A stretch of 39,287 nucleotides of DNA from Patescibacteria group bacterium (GCA_016938835.1 JAFGTW010000029.1:1-39287), one strand, 5' to 3'. Positions 9,801-18,053 are shown, counted from the first letter of the stretch. Numbers and translations: made by a program. The notes: generated by a model from the sequence alone, not told the origin.

Positions 9801-10202
9801 TGGCAAAATATGGCGCCTGACGGCTATAATGGTCGTCTGCATTTAGGACTATTGGATGAAAATAACTTAGAAACTAGTTTTACTTTTAGTAATTATCGGC
9901 AGATACTAAATACTAATGGTGATGAATTGCGTTGGGCTGATAATTACGAAATTTTGAATAATGATAATCTATGGCATCATCTAGCGCTTGTGTATGATGA
10001 TTATCGTTACCTTTGGCAATTATATGTTGATGGCGATTTAAAACTTGAGTCATATCGTTTGCCGCTACAATCAGATATAATTAGTAAGTTATATATGTCG
10101 ACTGAAGTAACTGATTATAAGTTAGATAATTTTAAGATTTGGCAGGGTATTTTGGATGCTGATAAAGTGCTATCTGAATATATAAATGAGAAGCCGGAAT
10201 AA
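6828..10202 (+). CDS. Secreted modular protein: permuted NlpC/P60-like (YiiX-type) domain, Ser/Thr/Asn-rich linker, lamin-tail domain, Asp-Pro repeat, two LamG-like domains
   Basis: Signal peptide; YPGHAAIYIGQ...VVEAL...DWTCVGLTEKVYE (His then Cys order); ISRIYAQGDDDWMEIWNYGEEDIDL lamin-tail start; (DP)n; two LamG/ConA-like repeats (NNWHQVVFVWSSDEGYWALYIDGEQ; NLWHHLALVYDDYRYLWQLYVDGDL). Confidence 0.78.
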   Translation: MKKYKHIFIIFLVFACGFCLGKSVLALEPGTILYRTSSNGEMYGYSSKELIKEKNGVMTNIYPGHAAIYIGQEDGVDYVVEALSGGIVKTPAKYFVNESLGEELVAAKLPQAATPWQRARAVALAKYLASADLAYDFDFSAQKGPWSGDWTCVGLTEKVYESSNASNPERLGALEYDYRYYAVDITPDGYDNDSYYNDVGDCFSSRREYSKITRRKNTVLPVPEIIGYNAGKEYAGNRYIFLPYTQALQSSLRDVPVDIQLSSSFEDKNVRGKVNNVGIILQWSLINNPISSLKKIASSLSNGLGQIINSDTKTDELVWSEQIPENKVSESALVAADNTKINPQTSLHVAVNPSINKASSPDIEIDTNTKQKLSEQINEKTPTPPSADVFSAIRVNSENITSIASSSTNLNIPVKNTSAENKKEVQVASNKVDDKNVALWTPLINKITSSSSPNISSSTVITAATTTNTTIEAPLTLLISRIYAQGDDDWMEIWNYGEEDIDLAARKIRLEKSRTALNPSIMLRFDSDSDAQFPGGTIIAAGSAYRIVRDDAAPELRAAAHAIALRDDFIFTDSGYSIYLAADVVSGPDDPDILDYIGYGEASYYEGLGPAPALTENYLLRRKADSNTVLADILNGGEKANWAPIYDSNNNSRDWLLWPLGGEEIVSPDPDPDPDPEPDPDPDPDPDPDPDPDPDPEPDPDTPFTLLSGLDSAGLSYLWSFEECTGSSTQEMISNNESRALLSEAQWSLGRWGCGQKLPYQGESLRADLNPALSGGNFSMAAQFKGDGDYAHSYYILSNQAEGISISFHLFNGMVEFNGLPGLDGRYNTSKYMDNNWHQVVFVWSSDEGYWALYIDGEQLFYQDFLGLSPDFDHIYATAMSGDVYIDDLALWNRLLSETEIQNWAVGPAPFNPQVSREEPASLSLLHFWNFDEASGSLAADSVGNLDWQFPDNAFVYSGVSGRALNYPPLNTNYELNDINLSTNNFSFSWWWQNMAPDGYNGRLHLGLLDENNLETSFTFSNYRQILNTNGDELRWADNYEILNNDNLWHHLALVYDDYRYLWQLYVDGDLKLESYRLPLQSDIISKLYMSTEVTDYKLDNFKIWQGILDADKVLSEYINEKPE
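8829..8930 (+). repeat. In-frame tandem repeat encoding the Asp-Pro/Glu-Pro spacer
   Basis: Imperfect 12-bp unit ccagaccc[ct]ga[ct]; 26-bp block ccagaccccgatccagaacctgatcc occurs at 8841-8866 and 8901-8926. Confidence 0.95.
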
Positions 10203-10204
10203 GA

Positions 10205-10235
10205 AAAAAGCGGGGACAGTAGTCTCCGCTTTTTC
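10205..10235 (+). terminator. Intrinsic terminator
   Basis: AAAAAGCGGGGAC-agta-GTCTCCGCTTTTT. Confidence 0.88.
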
Positions 10236-10292
10236 ATTTTTTATAGTAAATGTCAATATCTTGTCAAAAATGCCCAAATATTTCTTAAAAAT

Positions 10293-10321
10293 TTGATTTT
10301 TTTTGATTTTTTTAGTACGAT
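10293..10321 (+). promoter_or_regulatory. rnpB promoter candidate
   Basis: TTGATT (10293-10298), 17-bp spacer, TACGAT (10316-10321). Confidence 0.45.
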
Positions 10322-10334
10322 ATAGGTGTTAATC

Positions 10335-10694
10335 GGGGCAGGTAAGCGGCCGCTCTTTTGCGTTATTTGACGTAAAGGGGAGGAAAGTCCGGACTTCATA
10401 AAAAGGGTAGCGGCTAATGACCGCCGAGAGCAATCTTAGGGAAAGTGCCACAGAGACAATACTATCTGCGTTTACGTGGAGAAAGGTGAAAAGTAGTTTG
10501 GTGTCCTTTATTGGGCTACAAGCTTCGACCGCCGGTAACGGCGTGTTCGTGGTAAACCCTGCCTGAAGCAAGAGCAAAGCCGCGTGGCCCGTAAGGGCTT
10601 TACGCGGTAAAAAGTAGCTCGCTTGACTTAATTGGTAACAATTAAGCTAGATAAATGGCCGCTCACGACAGAATCCGGCTTATCGCCTACCCCT
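10335..10694 (+). ncRNA. rnpB: RNase P RNA, bacterial class A-like
   Basis: Conserved GAGGAAAGTCCGGACTTC, GGTAAACCCTGCC, and ACAGAATCCGGCTTATCGCC; termini ggggcagg/cctacccc can form P1. Confidence 0.95.
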
Positions 10695-10747
10695 ATTAAT
10701 ATTTTTAATATTTAGATAATTAATTATTAAATAGCTTTAATCATCTT

Positions 10748-12163
10748 ATGAAAAAACCAGAATTGTTTTTTAGTTTTCTTTTAGTGCCTCTTGATTATGC
10801 TTTGTTAGTGTTAGCCGCTGTTTCGGCCTATCATTTACGTTTTTCTAGTATCTCCACCGGAATTCGACCGGTAATTTTTAATCTACCTTTTGATCGTTAT
10901 TTTGAGCTTGCTCTATTAATTGCTGCCGCTTGGGTAATTCTATTTGCTTTAGCCGGTATGTATAGCATCCGCCAACCAGCCAATGTGGCTCGTGAATTAG
11001 CTCGCGTTATCCTCACCTGTTCTACTGGTCTAGCTTTAATTGCTATTTATATATTTTTTCAACGGGAACTTTTTGATTCCCGTTTTATCGTTATTGCCGC
11101 TTGGTTGTTATCAATTATTTATATTAGTTTTGGTCGTCTTTTTATTCGTTATTTAAGAAGACGTTTATATCGTTTTGGCATTGGTGCTAAAAATATCGTC
11201 TTAGTAGGTAATAGTAAGACCACGGAAAAATTATTATCAGAGTTTGCTGTTAATCCCTATCTCGGTTATAAGGTGGTTAAGCGCTTACGTGACTTTTCCT
11301 TAGAGAGTGCTCAAGAGTTATTAGAAATAATGAAGAGAGTGTCGGTGGATGATATTATGCAAAGTGATCCTAATCTAACTAAGGCTGAATCTTTACGGCT
11401 TTATGATTTTGCTGCCGAACATCATTTAACCTATAAATATGTGGCCGATTTATTAGAGGTTAAGGTTTTGCGCACGGAAGTTACAAGTTTATTGGGCATT
11501 CCAATTGTAGAAGTAAAGAAAACAACTCTAGATGGTTGGGGTAGAATTATTAAACGTTTACTTGATATAGTCGGCTCTGGTTTACTAATTATTATTTTTT
11601 CTCCTGTTTTATTGATAGTAGCAATAATCATTAAGCTTGATTCACGCGGACCTGTGTTTTTTTCTAATCGTGATGACGGCTCAGTTGTGACTCGGGTAGG
11701 TGAAGGGGGTAAGCCTTTTCGTTACTTTAAATTTCGTTCAATGATTGTTAATTCCGATAGCATGCGCTATCGCGAGCTGGCCGATAATAATTTACGCACT
11801 GATGGACCGCTGGTAAAGATTAAAGATGACCCTCGTGTTACTCACGTTGGACAGGTTATTCGTCGTTGGTCTATAGATGAATTGCCAGAATTATTTTTAG
11901 TATTTATTGGGAAGATGAGTCTTGTCGGTCCTCGTCCGCATTTACCAGAAGAAGTAGCAAAATATGAACATCATCATCGCAAGACATTAACGGTTAAGCC
12001 GGGAATTACTGGCTTAGCTCAGGTTTCTGGACGCAGTGATTTATTATTTGAAGAAGAAGTAAAGTTAGATGTTTATTATTTAGAAAATTGGTCTTTGTTT
12101 TTAGATATTTCTATCTTATTAAAAACACCTTTGGCGGTGTTAAAACATCGACAAGCCGAATAA
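10748..12163 (+). CDS. Polyprenyl glycosylphosphotransferase (undecaprenyl-phosphate sugar transferase, WbaP/PssY-like)
   Basis: N-terminal TMs; C-terminal sugar transferase motifs KRLLDIVGSGLLIIIFSP, FRYFKFRSM, RRWSIDELPELFLVFIGKMSLVGPRP, KPGITGLAQVSGRSDL. Confidence 0.93.
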   Translation: MKKPELFFSFLLVPLDYALLVLAAVSAYHLRFSSISTGIRPVIFNLPFDRYFELALLIAAAWVILFALAGMYSIRQPANVARELARVILTCSTGLALIAIYIFFQRELFDSRFIVIAAWLLSIIYISFGRLFIRYLRRRLYRFGIGAKNIVLVGNSKTTEKLLSEFAVNPYLGYKVVKRLRDFSLESAQELLEIMKRVSVDDIMQSDPNLTKAESLRLYDFAAEHHLTYKYVADLLEVKVLRTEVTSLLGIPIVEVKKTTLDGWGRIIKRLLDIVGSGLLIIIFSPVLLIVAIIIKLDSRGPVFFSNRDDGSVVTRVGEGGKPFRYFKFRSMIVNSDSMRYRELADNNLRTDGPLVKIKDDPRVTHVGQVIRRWSIDELPELFLVFIGKMSLVGPRPHLPEEVAKYEHHHRKTLTVKPGITGLAQVSGRSDLLFEEEVKLDVYYLENWSLFLDISILLKTPLAVLKHRQAE

Positions 12164-12170
12164 TTAATTT

Positions 12171-12204
12171 ACGCTTTTAAGCTTTGGCGAGTTTAAGCGT
12201 TTTT
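12171..12204 (+). terminator. Terminator-like hairpin between co-directional polysaccharide genes
   Basis: ACGCTT(tt)AAGCT-ttggcg-AGTTTAAGCGT followed by TTTTT. Confidence 0.5.
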
Positions 12205-12209
12205 AATCA

Positions 12210-13352
12210 ATGAAAGTTGCTTTAATCCATGATCATCTCGCTCAAGAGGGCGGGGCAGAAAAAGTTCTAAAAGTATTGGCAGACATGTTTCCGGAGGCAC
12301 CGATTTATACTCTTCTTTACGAAAAAAAGAATGTTGATAAGAATTTTTCCGGTCGTAAAATCGAAACTTCAATTATTCAACGTCTGCCTGGCGGCGTTCG
12401 TCATTATAAATGGTACCTATTTTTTATGCCTTTAGCGGTAGAGTTTTTTGATTTGCGTCCTTATGATTTAGTTATCTCTGATGCTAGTGCTTTTGCTAAA
12501 GGAGTTATTACTAACCCAGAGACGCTACATATTTGCTATTGCCATACTCCCACCCGTTATCTTTGGAGTGATACTCATCAGTATTTAAACGAATTGAAAT
12601 ATAATAAGTGGATTAAGAAAATTATCTCCTTAACTTTAGGACGTTTACGTCTTTGGGATTTTAGTGCCGCCCAAAGGGTCGATTACTTTATTGCTAATTC
12701 CAATACGGTTAAAAAGAGGATTAATAAATTTTATCGTCGTGATTCAGAAATTATTTATCCACCAGTTGAGACTCATAAATTTAAGTTGGTCGATTTAAGT
12801 CAGCAGAGTCGGGGTGAGCGTTATTTCTTACTTGGTTGTCGCTTGGCTCCATATAAGCGTGTAGATATTGTCGTGCAAGCTTTTGTCGCCTTAGGATCTG
12901 AGTATAAGTTGAAAATATTTGGCGACGGATTAGATTTACCGCGTTTACGTAAATTAGCTGGCGAAGCTAGTAATATTGAATTTTTAGGAAGAGTAAGCGA
13001 AGAACAAAAGATTGATTTGTATGCTCATGCGCTCGCCTTTATTAACCCTCAAGAAGAGGATTTTGGCATCACCGCTATTGAAGCCATGGCCTCGGGTCGA
13101 CCAGTTCTAGCTTATAAGCTTGGGGGAGCGACTGAGACAATTACTGAAAATGTGAGCGGTCTATTTTTTAAAGAACAGACAGCGGCGGCAATCATGAAAA
13201 CGGTCCGTAAGTTTATTGATGGGGTTGATAAGGAAGGGAAGATTTGGGATTCGCAGGCTATAAAAAATAGCACAAATAAATATTCGGTTGAGAATTTTAA
13301 ACAGCAAATCATGGCTGTGATTGAAGAGAAGAAGAAAGATTTAACAAGCTAA
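12210..13352 (+). CDS. Glycosyltransferase family 4
   Basis: HDHLAQEGGAEKVLKVLADMFP; RLAPYKRVDIVVQAF; EDFGITAIEAMASGRPVLAYKLGGATETI. Confidence 0.9.
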   Translation: MKVALIHDHLAQEGGAEKVLKVLADMFPEAPIYTLLYEKKNVDKNFSGRKIETSIIQRLPGGVRHYKWYLFFMPLAVEFFDLRPYDLVISDASAFAKGVITNPETLHICYCHTPTRYLWSDTHQYLNELKYNKWIKKIISLTLGRLRLWDFSAAQRVDYFIANSNTVKKRINKFYRRDSEIIYPPVETHKFKLVDLSQQSRGERYFLLGCRLAPYKRVDIVVQAFVALGSEYKLKIFGDGLDLPRLRKLAGEASNIEFLGRVSEEQKIDLYAHALAFINPQEEDFGITAIEAMASGRPVLAYKLGGATETITENVSGLFFKEQTAAAIMKTVRKFIDGVDKEGKIWDSQAIKNSTNKYSVENFKQQIMAVIEEKKKDLTS

Positions 13353-13356
13353 GTTT

Positions 13357-14499
13357 ATGCGCATTGGCGTTGATATTAGAGTATTAATGGATAAACACTA
13401 TAGTGGCGTTTCTCAATATGCCTCTTCTTTGTTGCGAACAATGTTGAAGATTGATAAAGATGATGAGTTTCGTCTTTTTTATAATTCCTATCATGATGTT
13501 AGGGCTAACATTGGTAGTTTTGATCACGCACAATTATCAATTAAACGTAGTCGTATTCCTAATAAAATATTTAACTATTTTTTACAAAAAAGCCTTGCTT
13601 GGCCAAAATTAGATAAGTTAGTCGGTGGGGTTGATATTTTTTGGTCTCCACATATTAATTTTACTAAATTATCTTCTCGCACAAAACACGTTTTAACTAT
13701 TCATGATATTTCTTTTTTGCGCTATCCAGAATTTTTTAGTTATCGTAAGAACTTTTGGCATAAAGCCTTGGTTTTAAAAAAACTAACTGATAGTTGTGCT
13801 GCTATCGTGGCCGTTTCTGAAAATACTCGTCGTGATATTATTGATCTATTGCAAGTTCCAGAAGAAAAGGTGATAACTATTTATTCTGGTTTGAATGTGA
13901 GCGTAGCTTTGCCTAGTCCGGAAAAAGAAAAAAATTTTTTTCGTCGTCATGAGCTTAAATCTAATTTTATTTTATATTTAGGTACAATTGAACCAAGAAA
14001 AAATATTGCTGGTTTAATTTATGCCTATAATCGTCTACGTGATGAGAATATTAAATTGGTTGACGTGCAATTAGTTTTAGCTGGTGCTAATGGTTGGCGT
14101 AATCGGGCCATTTATCGTGCTTGGGAAAATTCACCGTATCGTCGTGATATAAAATTTCTTGGTTATGTTTCTGACGGGGAAAAGGAATTACTTTATCGTC
14201 GCGCCCAAGTTTTTGTCTATCCATCATACTATGAAGGCTTTGGATTACCCCCTCTAGAGGCGATGGCGCACTCTTTGCCAGTTATAACTAGTAATGTGTC
14301 TAGTTTGCCAGAAGTAGTGGGCGCAGCCGCTTTATCAATTAATCCATATGATATTAATGAGATTGCCAAGGCTTTAGAGTTAGTGGTAACAAATGCAGAA
14401 TTAAAGGCTCAATTGATTAAGTCTGGGCAAGAGCAAATCAAGAAGTTTTCTTGGGAAAAAACAGCTCAAGAGTATTTCAAATTATTTAAGAACTTATAA
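13357..14499 (+). CDS. Glycosyltransferase family 4
   Basis: GVSQYASSLLRTML; LGTIEPRKNIAGLIYAY; YEGFGLPPLEAMAHSLPVITSNVSSLPEVVG. Confidence 0.92.
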   Translation: MRIGVDIRVLMDKHYSGVSQYASSLLRTMLKIDKDDEFRLFYNSYHDVRANIGSFDHAQLSIKRSRIPNKIFNYFLQKSLAWPKLDKLVGGVDIFWSPHINFTKLSSRTKHVLTIHDISFLRYPEFFSYRKNFWHKALVLKKLTDSCAAIVAVSENTRRDIIDLLQVPEEKVITIYSGLNVSVALPSPEKEKNFFRRHELKSNFILYLGTIEPRKNIAGLIYAYNRLRDENIKLVDVQLVLAGANGWRNRAIYRAWENSPYRRDIKFLGYVSDGEKELLYRRAQVFVYPSYYEGFGLPPLEAMAHSLPVITSNVSSLPEVVGAAALSINPYDINEIAKALELVVTNAELKAQLIKSGQEQIKKFSWEKTAQEYFKLFKNL

Positions 14500-14500
14500 T

Positions 14501-14938
14501 ATGCGTGCAGTTATACAAAGAGTAAGCCAAGCAGTTGTTCATTATAATAATGAAGAGGTGAGTAAAATCGGCGCTGGTTTTTTAGTTTTAGTTGCTATTA
14601 AAGTCGGAGATGCAGAAGCCCAGGTAAAAAAGATGGCTGAAAAGATTGCACATCTGCGTATTCTTGAAGATGAAACAGGAAAAATGAATTTGTCATTGAT
14701 TGATAAGAAACAGAGTGTATTATTAGTTTCACAATTTACTCTCTATGGTGACTGTGAACGAGGGAATCGTCCGAGTTTTATTCATTCGGCTCGTCCAGAG
14801 GAAGCTTTGCCATTATTTAAATTATTGCAGAGTGAATTACAGAAGTTTATTAAAGAATTGCCAGTGGGTGTTTTTGGTGAATATATGCAAATTTCCTTAA
14901 CTAACGAAGGGCCAACTACAATTGTGTTGGATATCTAG
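14501..14938 (+). CDS. dtd: D-aminoacyl-tRNA deacylase
   Basis: MRAVIQRVSQAVV; LLVSQFTLYGDCERGNRPSF; LTNEGPTTIVLDI. Confidence 0.96.
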   Translation: MRAVIQRVSQAVVHYNNEEVSKIGAGFLVLVAIKVGDAEAQVKKMAEKIAHLRILEDETGKMNLSLIDKKQSVLLVSQFTLYGDCERGNRPSFIHSARPEEALPLFKLLQSELQKFIKELPVGVFGEYMQISLTNEGPTTIVLDI

Positions 14939-14949
14939 CAAGATTAAAG

Positions 14950-16032
14950 ATGAAAAATAAAAAGCTTAAAATATTAGTAGCAATGTCAGGCGGAGTCGAT
15001 TCTTCGGTTGTGGCTCAATTATTAAAAAACCAAGGACATGAGGTCACTGGTATTTTTTTGTATTTTTGGAAAGATAATAAAGCACCGCTAAAAGAAGAAA
15101 ACAAGGCTTCTTCAAAGCAGTCATTTTTAGATGCTAAATCGGTAGCTAAAAAAATAGGAGTTCCCCTGCTTACGCTTAATTTTTCTAAGGAATTTAAAAA
15201 AGATGTAGTAGATTATTTTTTAGCAGAGTATGCAGCTGGACGTACGCCTAATCCTTGTGTGGTTTGCAATAAACAAGTTAAATTAGGTTTACTATTAAAA
15301 TATGCTAAGTCTAATGGTTTTAATTTTTTAGCGACTGGACATTATTTAAAACGTGTAGTTAAAGACGGGGAGGTCAAAATATACAAAGCTAAAGATGATA
15401 AGAAAGATCAATCATATTTTTTGTATACATTAGAACAATCTGAATTGAAGCGATTATCTTTTCCTTTGGGTAATTATAATAAGCCGCAGGTACGCGAGAT
15501 TGCCAAGCAATACGATTTAATAACTGCTTCTAAATCTGATAGCCAAGATATCTGTTTTTTGTCTGGACCTCATAACAATTTTTTAAAACGTTATCTTCAT
15601 TTGGTCCCCGGACCAATTAAGCGTCAGGAGGATGATGTAGTTGTTGGAGAACATCAAGGACTAGCTTTATATACGGTCGGACAAAGACGAGGCATTGAAG
15701 TCGGCGGCACTGGCCCTTATTATGTAGCTGATATGGATTATAAGGCGAATATTTTATGGGTAGTGCGGACTTGGAATGATGATTTACTTTATCAGCAAGA
15801 TTTTTCTATTAAAAATGTGTCTTGGTTAACTAAAGAAGTCCCTGTTTTTCCTTATCGCTGCCAAGTAGTTATTCGCTATGGTCATCCAGCGGTTTCCTGT
15901 TTAATTAGTAGGGGCAAGAAAAAAAATGAATTAAATATTCATTTACGCATTAAGACCAGAGCAATTACTCCTGGTCAAAGTGCTGTATTTTATCAAGGGA
16001 GGCGTTTATTAGGTGGTGGAGTGATTGTATAA
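14950..16032 (+). CDS. mnmA: tRNA 2-thiouridine(34) synthase MnmA
   Basis: VAMSGGVDSSVVAQLLK; GRTPNPCVVCNKQVKLGLLL; KKDQSYFLYTL; SKSDSQDICFL; YTVGQRRGIEVGG. Confidence 0.96.
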   Translation: MKNKKLKILVAMSGGVDSSVVAQLLKNQGHEVTGIFLYFWKDNKAPLKEENKASSKQSFLDAKSVAKKIGVPLLTLNFSKEFKKDVVDYFLAEYAAGRTPNPCVVCNKQVKLGLLLKYAKSNGFNFLATGHYLKRVVKDGEVKIYKAKDDKKDQSYFLYTLEQSELKRLSFPLGNYNKPQVREIAKQYDLITASKSDSQDICFLSGPHNNFLKRYLHLVPGPIKRQEDDVVVGEHQGLALYTVGQRRGIEVGGTGPYYVADMDYKANILWVVRTWNDDLLYQQDFSIKNVSWLTKEVPVFPYRCQVVIRYGHPAVSCLISRGKKKNELNIHLRIKTRAITPGQSAVFYQGRRLLGGGVIV

Positions 16033-16052
16033 AAATTTAATTAAAGCTTATT

Positions 16053-16078
16053 TTAAGGAGCAGTGTGCTCCTTTTTTC
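16053..16078 (+). terminator. Intrinsic terminator
   Basis: AAGGAGCA-gtg-TGCTCCTTTTTT. Confidence 0.88.
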
Positions 16079-16135
16079 TTTTTCTTTTTGCTCTATGCTA
16101 TAATGGTGATTATTTAAAATTAAGAAATATATCTT

Positions 16136-16489
16136 ATGTCTCAACTCAATCAAGTTTTTGCCCGTCTACAGGAGCAACAAAAAGCCCAACGTGAATTAAA
16201 AAAAATGTATCGGGATGCTTTAGCAGTTAATGGCGCCTATCATGAAATTGTAGAAGAATTGGATGCTTTAAAAATTAAAAAGAAACAAATTGAAGCTTCG
16301 GTTAAAGCAGATTTAAAAGAGGAGTTTGATAAACTTGAAGGCTTGAAATTAAATATTGCTGGTGATAAGCAGATGCTTAGCGATATTGCTTTAACTCACT
16401 TAAGTAAAGGTGAACCGGTTAAAGTAACTGATGAACATCAGGTTGAGTATGAACCAGTCTTTAATGTCAGATTTCAGAAGATAAGATAA
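16136..16489 (+). CDS. Coiled-coil hypothetical protein
   Basis: 117-aa charged helical ORF after a terminator. Confidence 0.65.
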   Translation: MSQLNQVFARLQEQQKAQRELKKMYRDALAVNGAYHEIVEELDALKIKKKQIEASVKADLKEEFDKLEGLKLNIAGDKQMLSDIALTHLSKGEPVKVTDEHQVEYEPVFNVRFQKIR

Positions 16490-16549
16490 ATAGTAGTATG
16501 TGTGAATGAAGTGAGTTATATGTTTTATAAGATAAGATAGTATCAGTTT

Positions 16550-16592
16550 TTGACTTTAAGGTTATCTTTAGTATAACTAAAGATAACCTTAA
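16550..16592 (+). promoter_or_regulatory. Promoter and long palindromic operator
   Basis: TTGACT (16550-16555), 16-bp spacer, TATAAC (16572-16577); perfect 17-bp arms 16556-16572 / 16576-16592 around a 3-nt centre. Confidence 0.8.
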
Positions 16593-16609
16593 TTAATTAA
16601 AATACAAAT

Positions 16610-16945
16610 ATGGAAAATATCATTGCTTTAAAAGACTTACGTTTAAATATAGATAAATATGTTCAAGGGGTAAAGTCTAGACAATCTTTTGTTGTTGTTA
16701 AACAAAGCAAGCCAATCTTTCGCATCTCACCTTTAGAGGATGATGGGCGCTGGGAAGAGGTCACTGATTTCACAAAATTAAAAAAAGGAGATTTGACTCG
16801 TTTGGATATAAAAAGATTAAAGGGGCAATCTGGTATTTTTCGTGTGAGCAAGGGGAAGTTCAGAATAATATATTGCCTGTCTAATTCCAAAATTAAAATT
16901 CTTAGTTTAGAGAGACGTAGTGATAATACATACAATTTAAAATAG
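16610..16945 (+). CDS. Apparent fusion of Phd/YefM-type antitoxin (N) and RelE-like toxin C-terminal half (C)
   Basis: N: MENIIALKDLRLNIDKYVQGVKSRQSFVVVKQSKPIFRISPLED; C: IKRLKGQSGIFRVSKGKFRIIYCLSNSKIKILSLERRSDNTYN, matching the RelE/ParE LKG-x-yRvr-gdyRviY...I..v..R.d pattern. Confidence 0.7.
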   Translation: MENIIALKDLRLNIDKYVQGVKSRQSFVVVKQSKPIFRISPLEDDGRWEEVTDFTKLKKGDLTRLDIKRLKGQSGIFRVSKGKFRIIYCLSNSKIKILSLERRSDNTYNLK

Positions 16946-16973
16946 ATTTCAGGTGATTCGCTCTCTTGCAATA

Positions 16974-16999
16974 AAAAAGACTCTTTACAGAGTCTTTTT
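16974..16999. terminator. Bidirectional-capable terminator between the fusion ORF and tRNA-Leu
   Basis: AAAAAGACTCT-ttac-AGAGTCTTTTT; A and T tracts on both sides. Confidence 0.85.
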
Positions 17000-17002
17000 A
17001 TG

Positions 17003-17086
17003 TGCCGCGAGAGGGAATCGAACCCTCACAGAGTTTCCTCTACACGAGTTTGAGTCGTGCGCGTCTACCAGTTCCGCCATCGCGGC
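17003..17086 (-). tRNA. tRNA-Leu(CAA)
   Basis: Reverse complement GCCGCGATGGCGGAACTGGTAGACGCGCACGACTCAAACTCGTG...GGTTCGATTCCCTCTCGCGGCA; long variable arm; anticodon CAA; CCA not encoded. Confidence 0.95.
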
Positions 17087-17232
17087 CTATTTGTAATTAA
17101 AGTGTGTATAAGTAATTACGAACAAAGTATAATAAATATAGATTTTATTGTCAAAGCCTTGTTTATAAGTTATAATAAATTTATTAAAGCTGAAAATTTG
17201 AGAATATTTTTTTCATTTTTTAATATTTTCCT

Positions 17233-18033
17233 ATGGGTAAAATAATTGCCGTAGTTAATCAAAAGGGTGGCGTAGGCAAAACCACCACCACCGTTAATTT
17301 AGGAGCTTATTTGGCGGAAGCTGGTAAGTCTGTTTTGTTAATTGATTTAGATCCTCAGGCAAATGCTACGTCTGGATTAGGAATTGAGCATCAAAAATTA
17401 GAGGCCGGTATTTATGAGGCTTTATTAGGAGAGAAAAGTTTATCAAGTGTAATAATTAAAACTTCACAAAAAAAATATAGTGTTGCTCCAGCGACCGTAG
17501 CTTTAGCTGGTGCTGGGATTGAAATGGTGTCTTTGGAAAATCGTGAATTTCGTCTCGCTCTACTTATTGAAGAAGTTATTAATGATTATGATTTTGTGAT
17601 TATTGATGGACCACCTTCATTAGGATTATTAACAGTTAATAGTTTAGTGGCTGCGGATGCCGTTCTCATCCCCATTCAAAGTGAATATTATGCCTTGGAA
17701 GGCTTAAGTCAATTGCTTGATACAATTAAATTGGTTCAAGATAATTTGAAGCCGAATCTAGAGATTATGGGGGCGGTAGTAACGATGTTTGATCGTCGCA
17801 ATAAATTATCCGGAGCCGTTTTAGATGAGTTAAAGCAATATTTTCCTGGAAAAGTTTTTAATTCTATTATTCCACGTAGTGTAAAATTAGCTGAAGCTCC
17901 TAGTCATGGTCTTAGTATTTTAAATTACGACCCTAGATCAAAAGGAGCAAAGGCCTACGAAAGTCTGGCTAAGGAAGTTATAGCTTTAAGTAAAGAAGCG
18001 GTGCCGGCGACTCAAATTAGTAATCAAGAATAA
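17233..18033 (+). CDS. parA: ParA/Soj chromosome-partitioning ATPase
   Basis: KIIAVVNQKGGVGKTTTTVNLG; LLIDLDPQANATSGLG; DFVIIDGPPSLGLLTVN. Confidence 0.96.
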   Translation: MGKIIAVVNQKGGVGKTTTTVNLGAYLAEAGKSVLLIDLDPQANATSGLGIEHQKLEAGIYEALLGEKSLSSVIIKTSQKKYSVAPATVALAGAGIEMVSLENREFRLALLIEEVINDYDFVIIDGPPSLGLLTVNSLVAADAVLIPIQSEYYALEGLSQLLDTIKLVQDNLKPNLEIMGAVVTMFDRRNKLSGAVLDELKQYFPGKVFNSIIPRSVKLAEAPSHGLSILNYDPRSKGAKAYESLAKEVIALSKEAVPATQISNQE

Positions 18034-18053
18034 TTTTTAATAATAAATAATAT

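Noticed and set aside
10329-10577. 82-aa minus-strand ORF
   Set aside because: Lies antisense to the conserved RNase P RNA.
16663-16971. 102-aa minus-strand ORF opposite the antitoxin-toxin fusion
   Set aside because: Antisense, no recognisable domain; the plus strand has clear family motifs and a promoter.
17057-17245. 62-aa ORF overlapping tRNA-Leu
   Set aside because: Begins inside the tRNA and runs into parA; low-complexity AT-rich translation.
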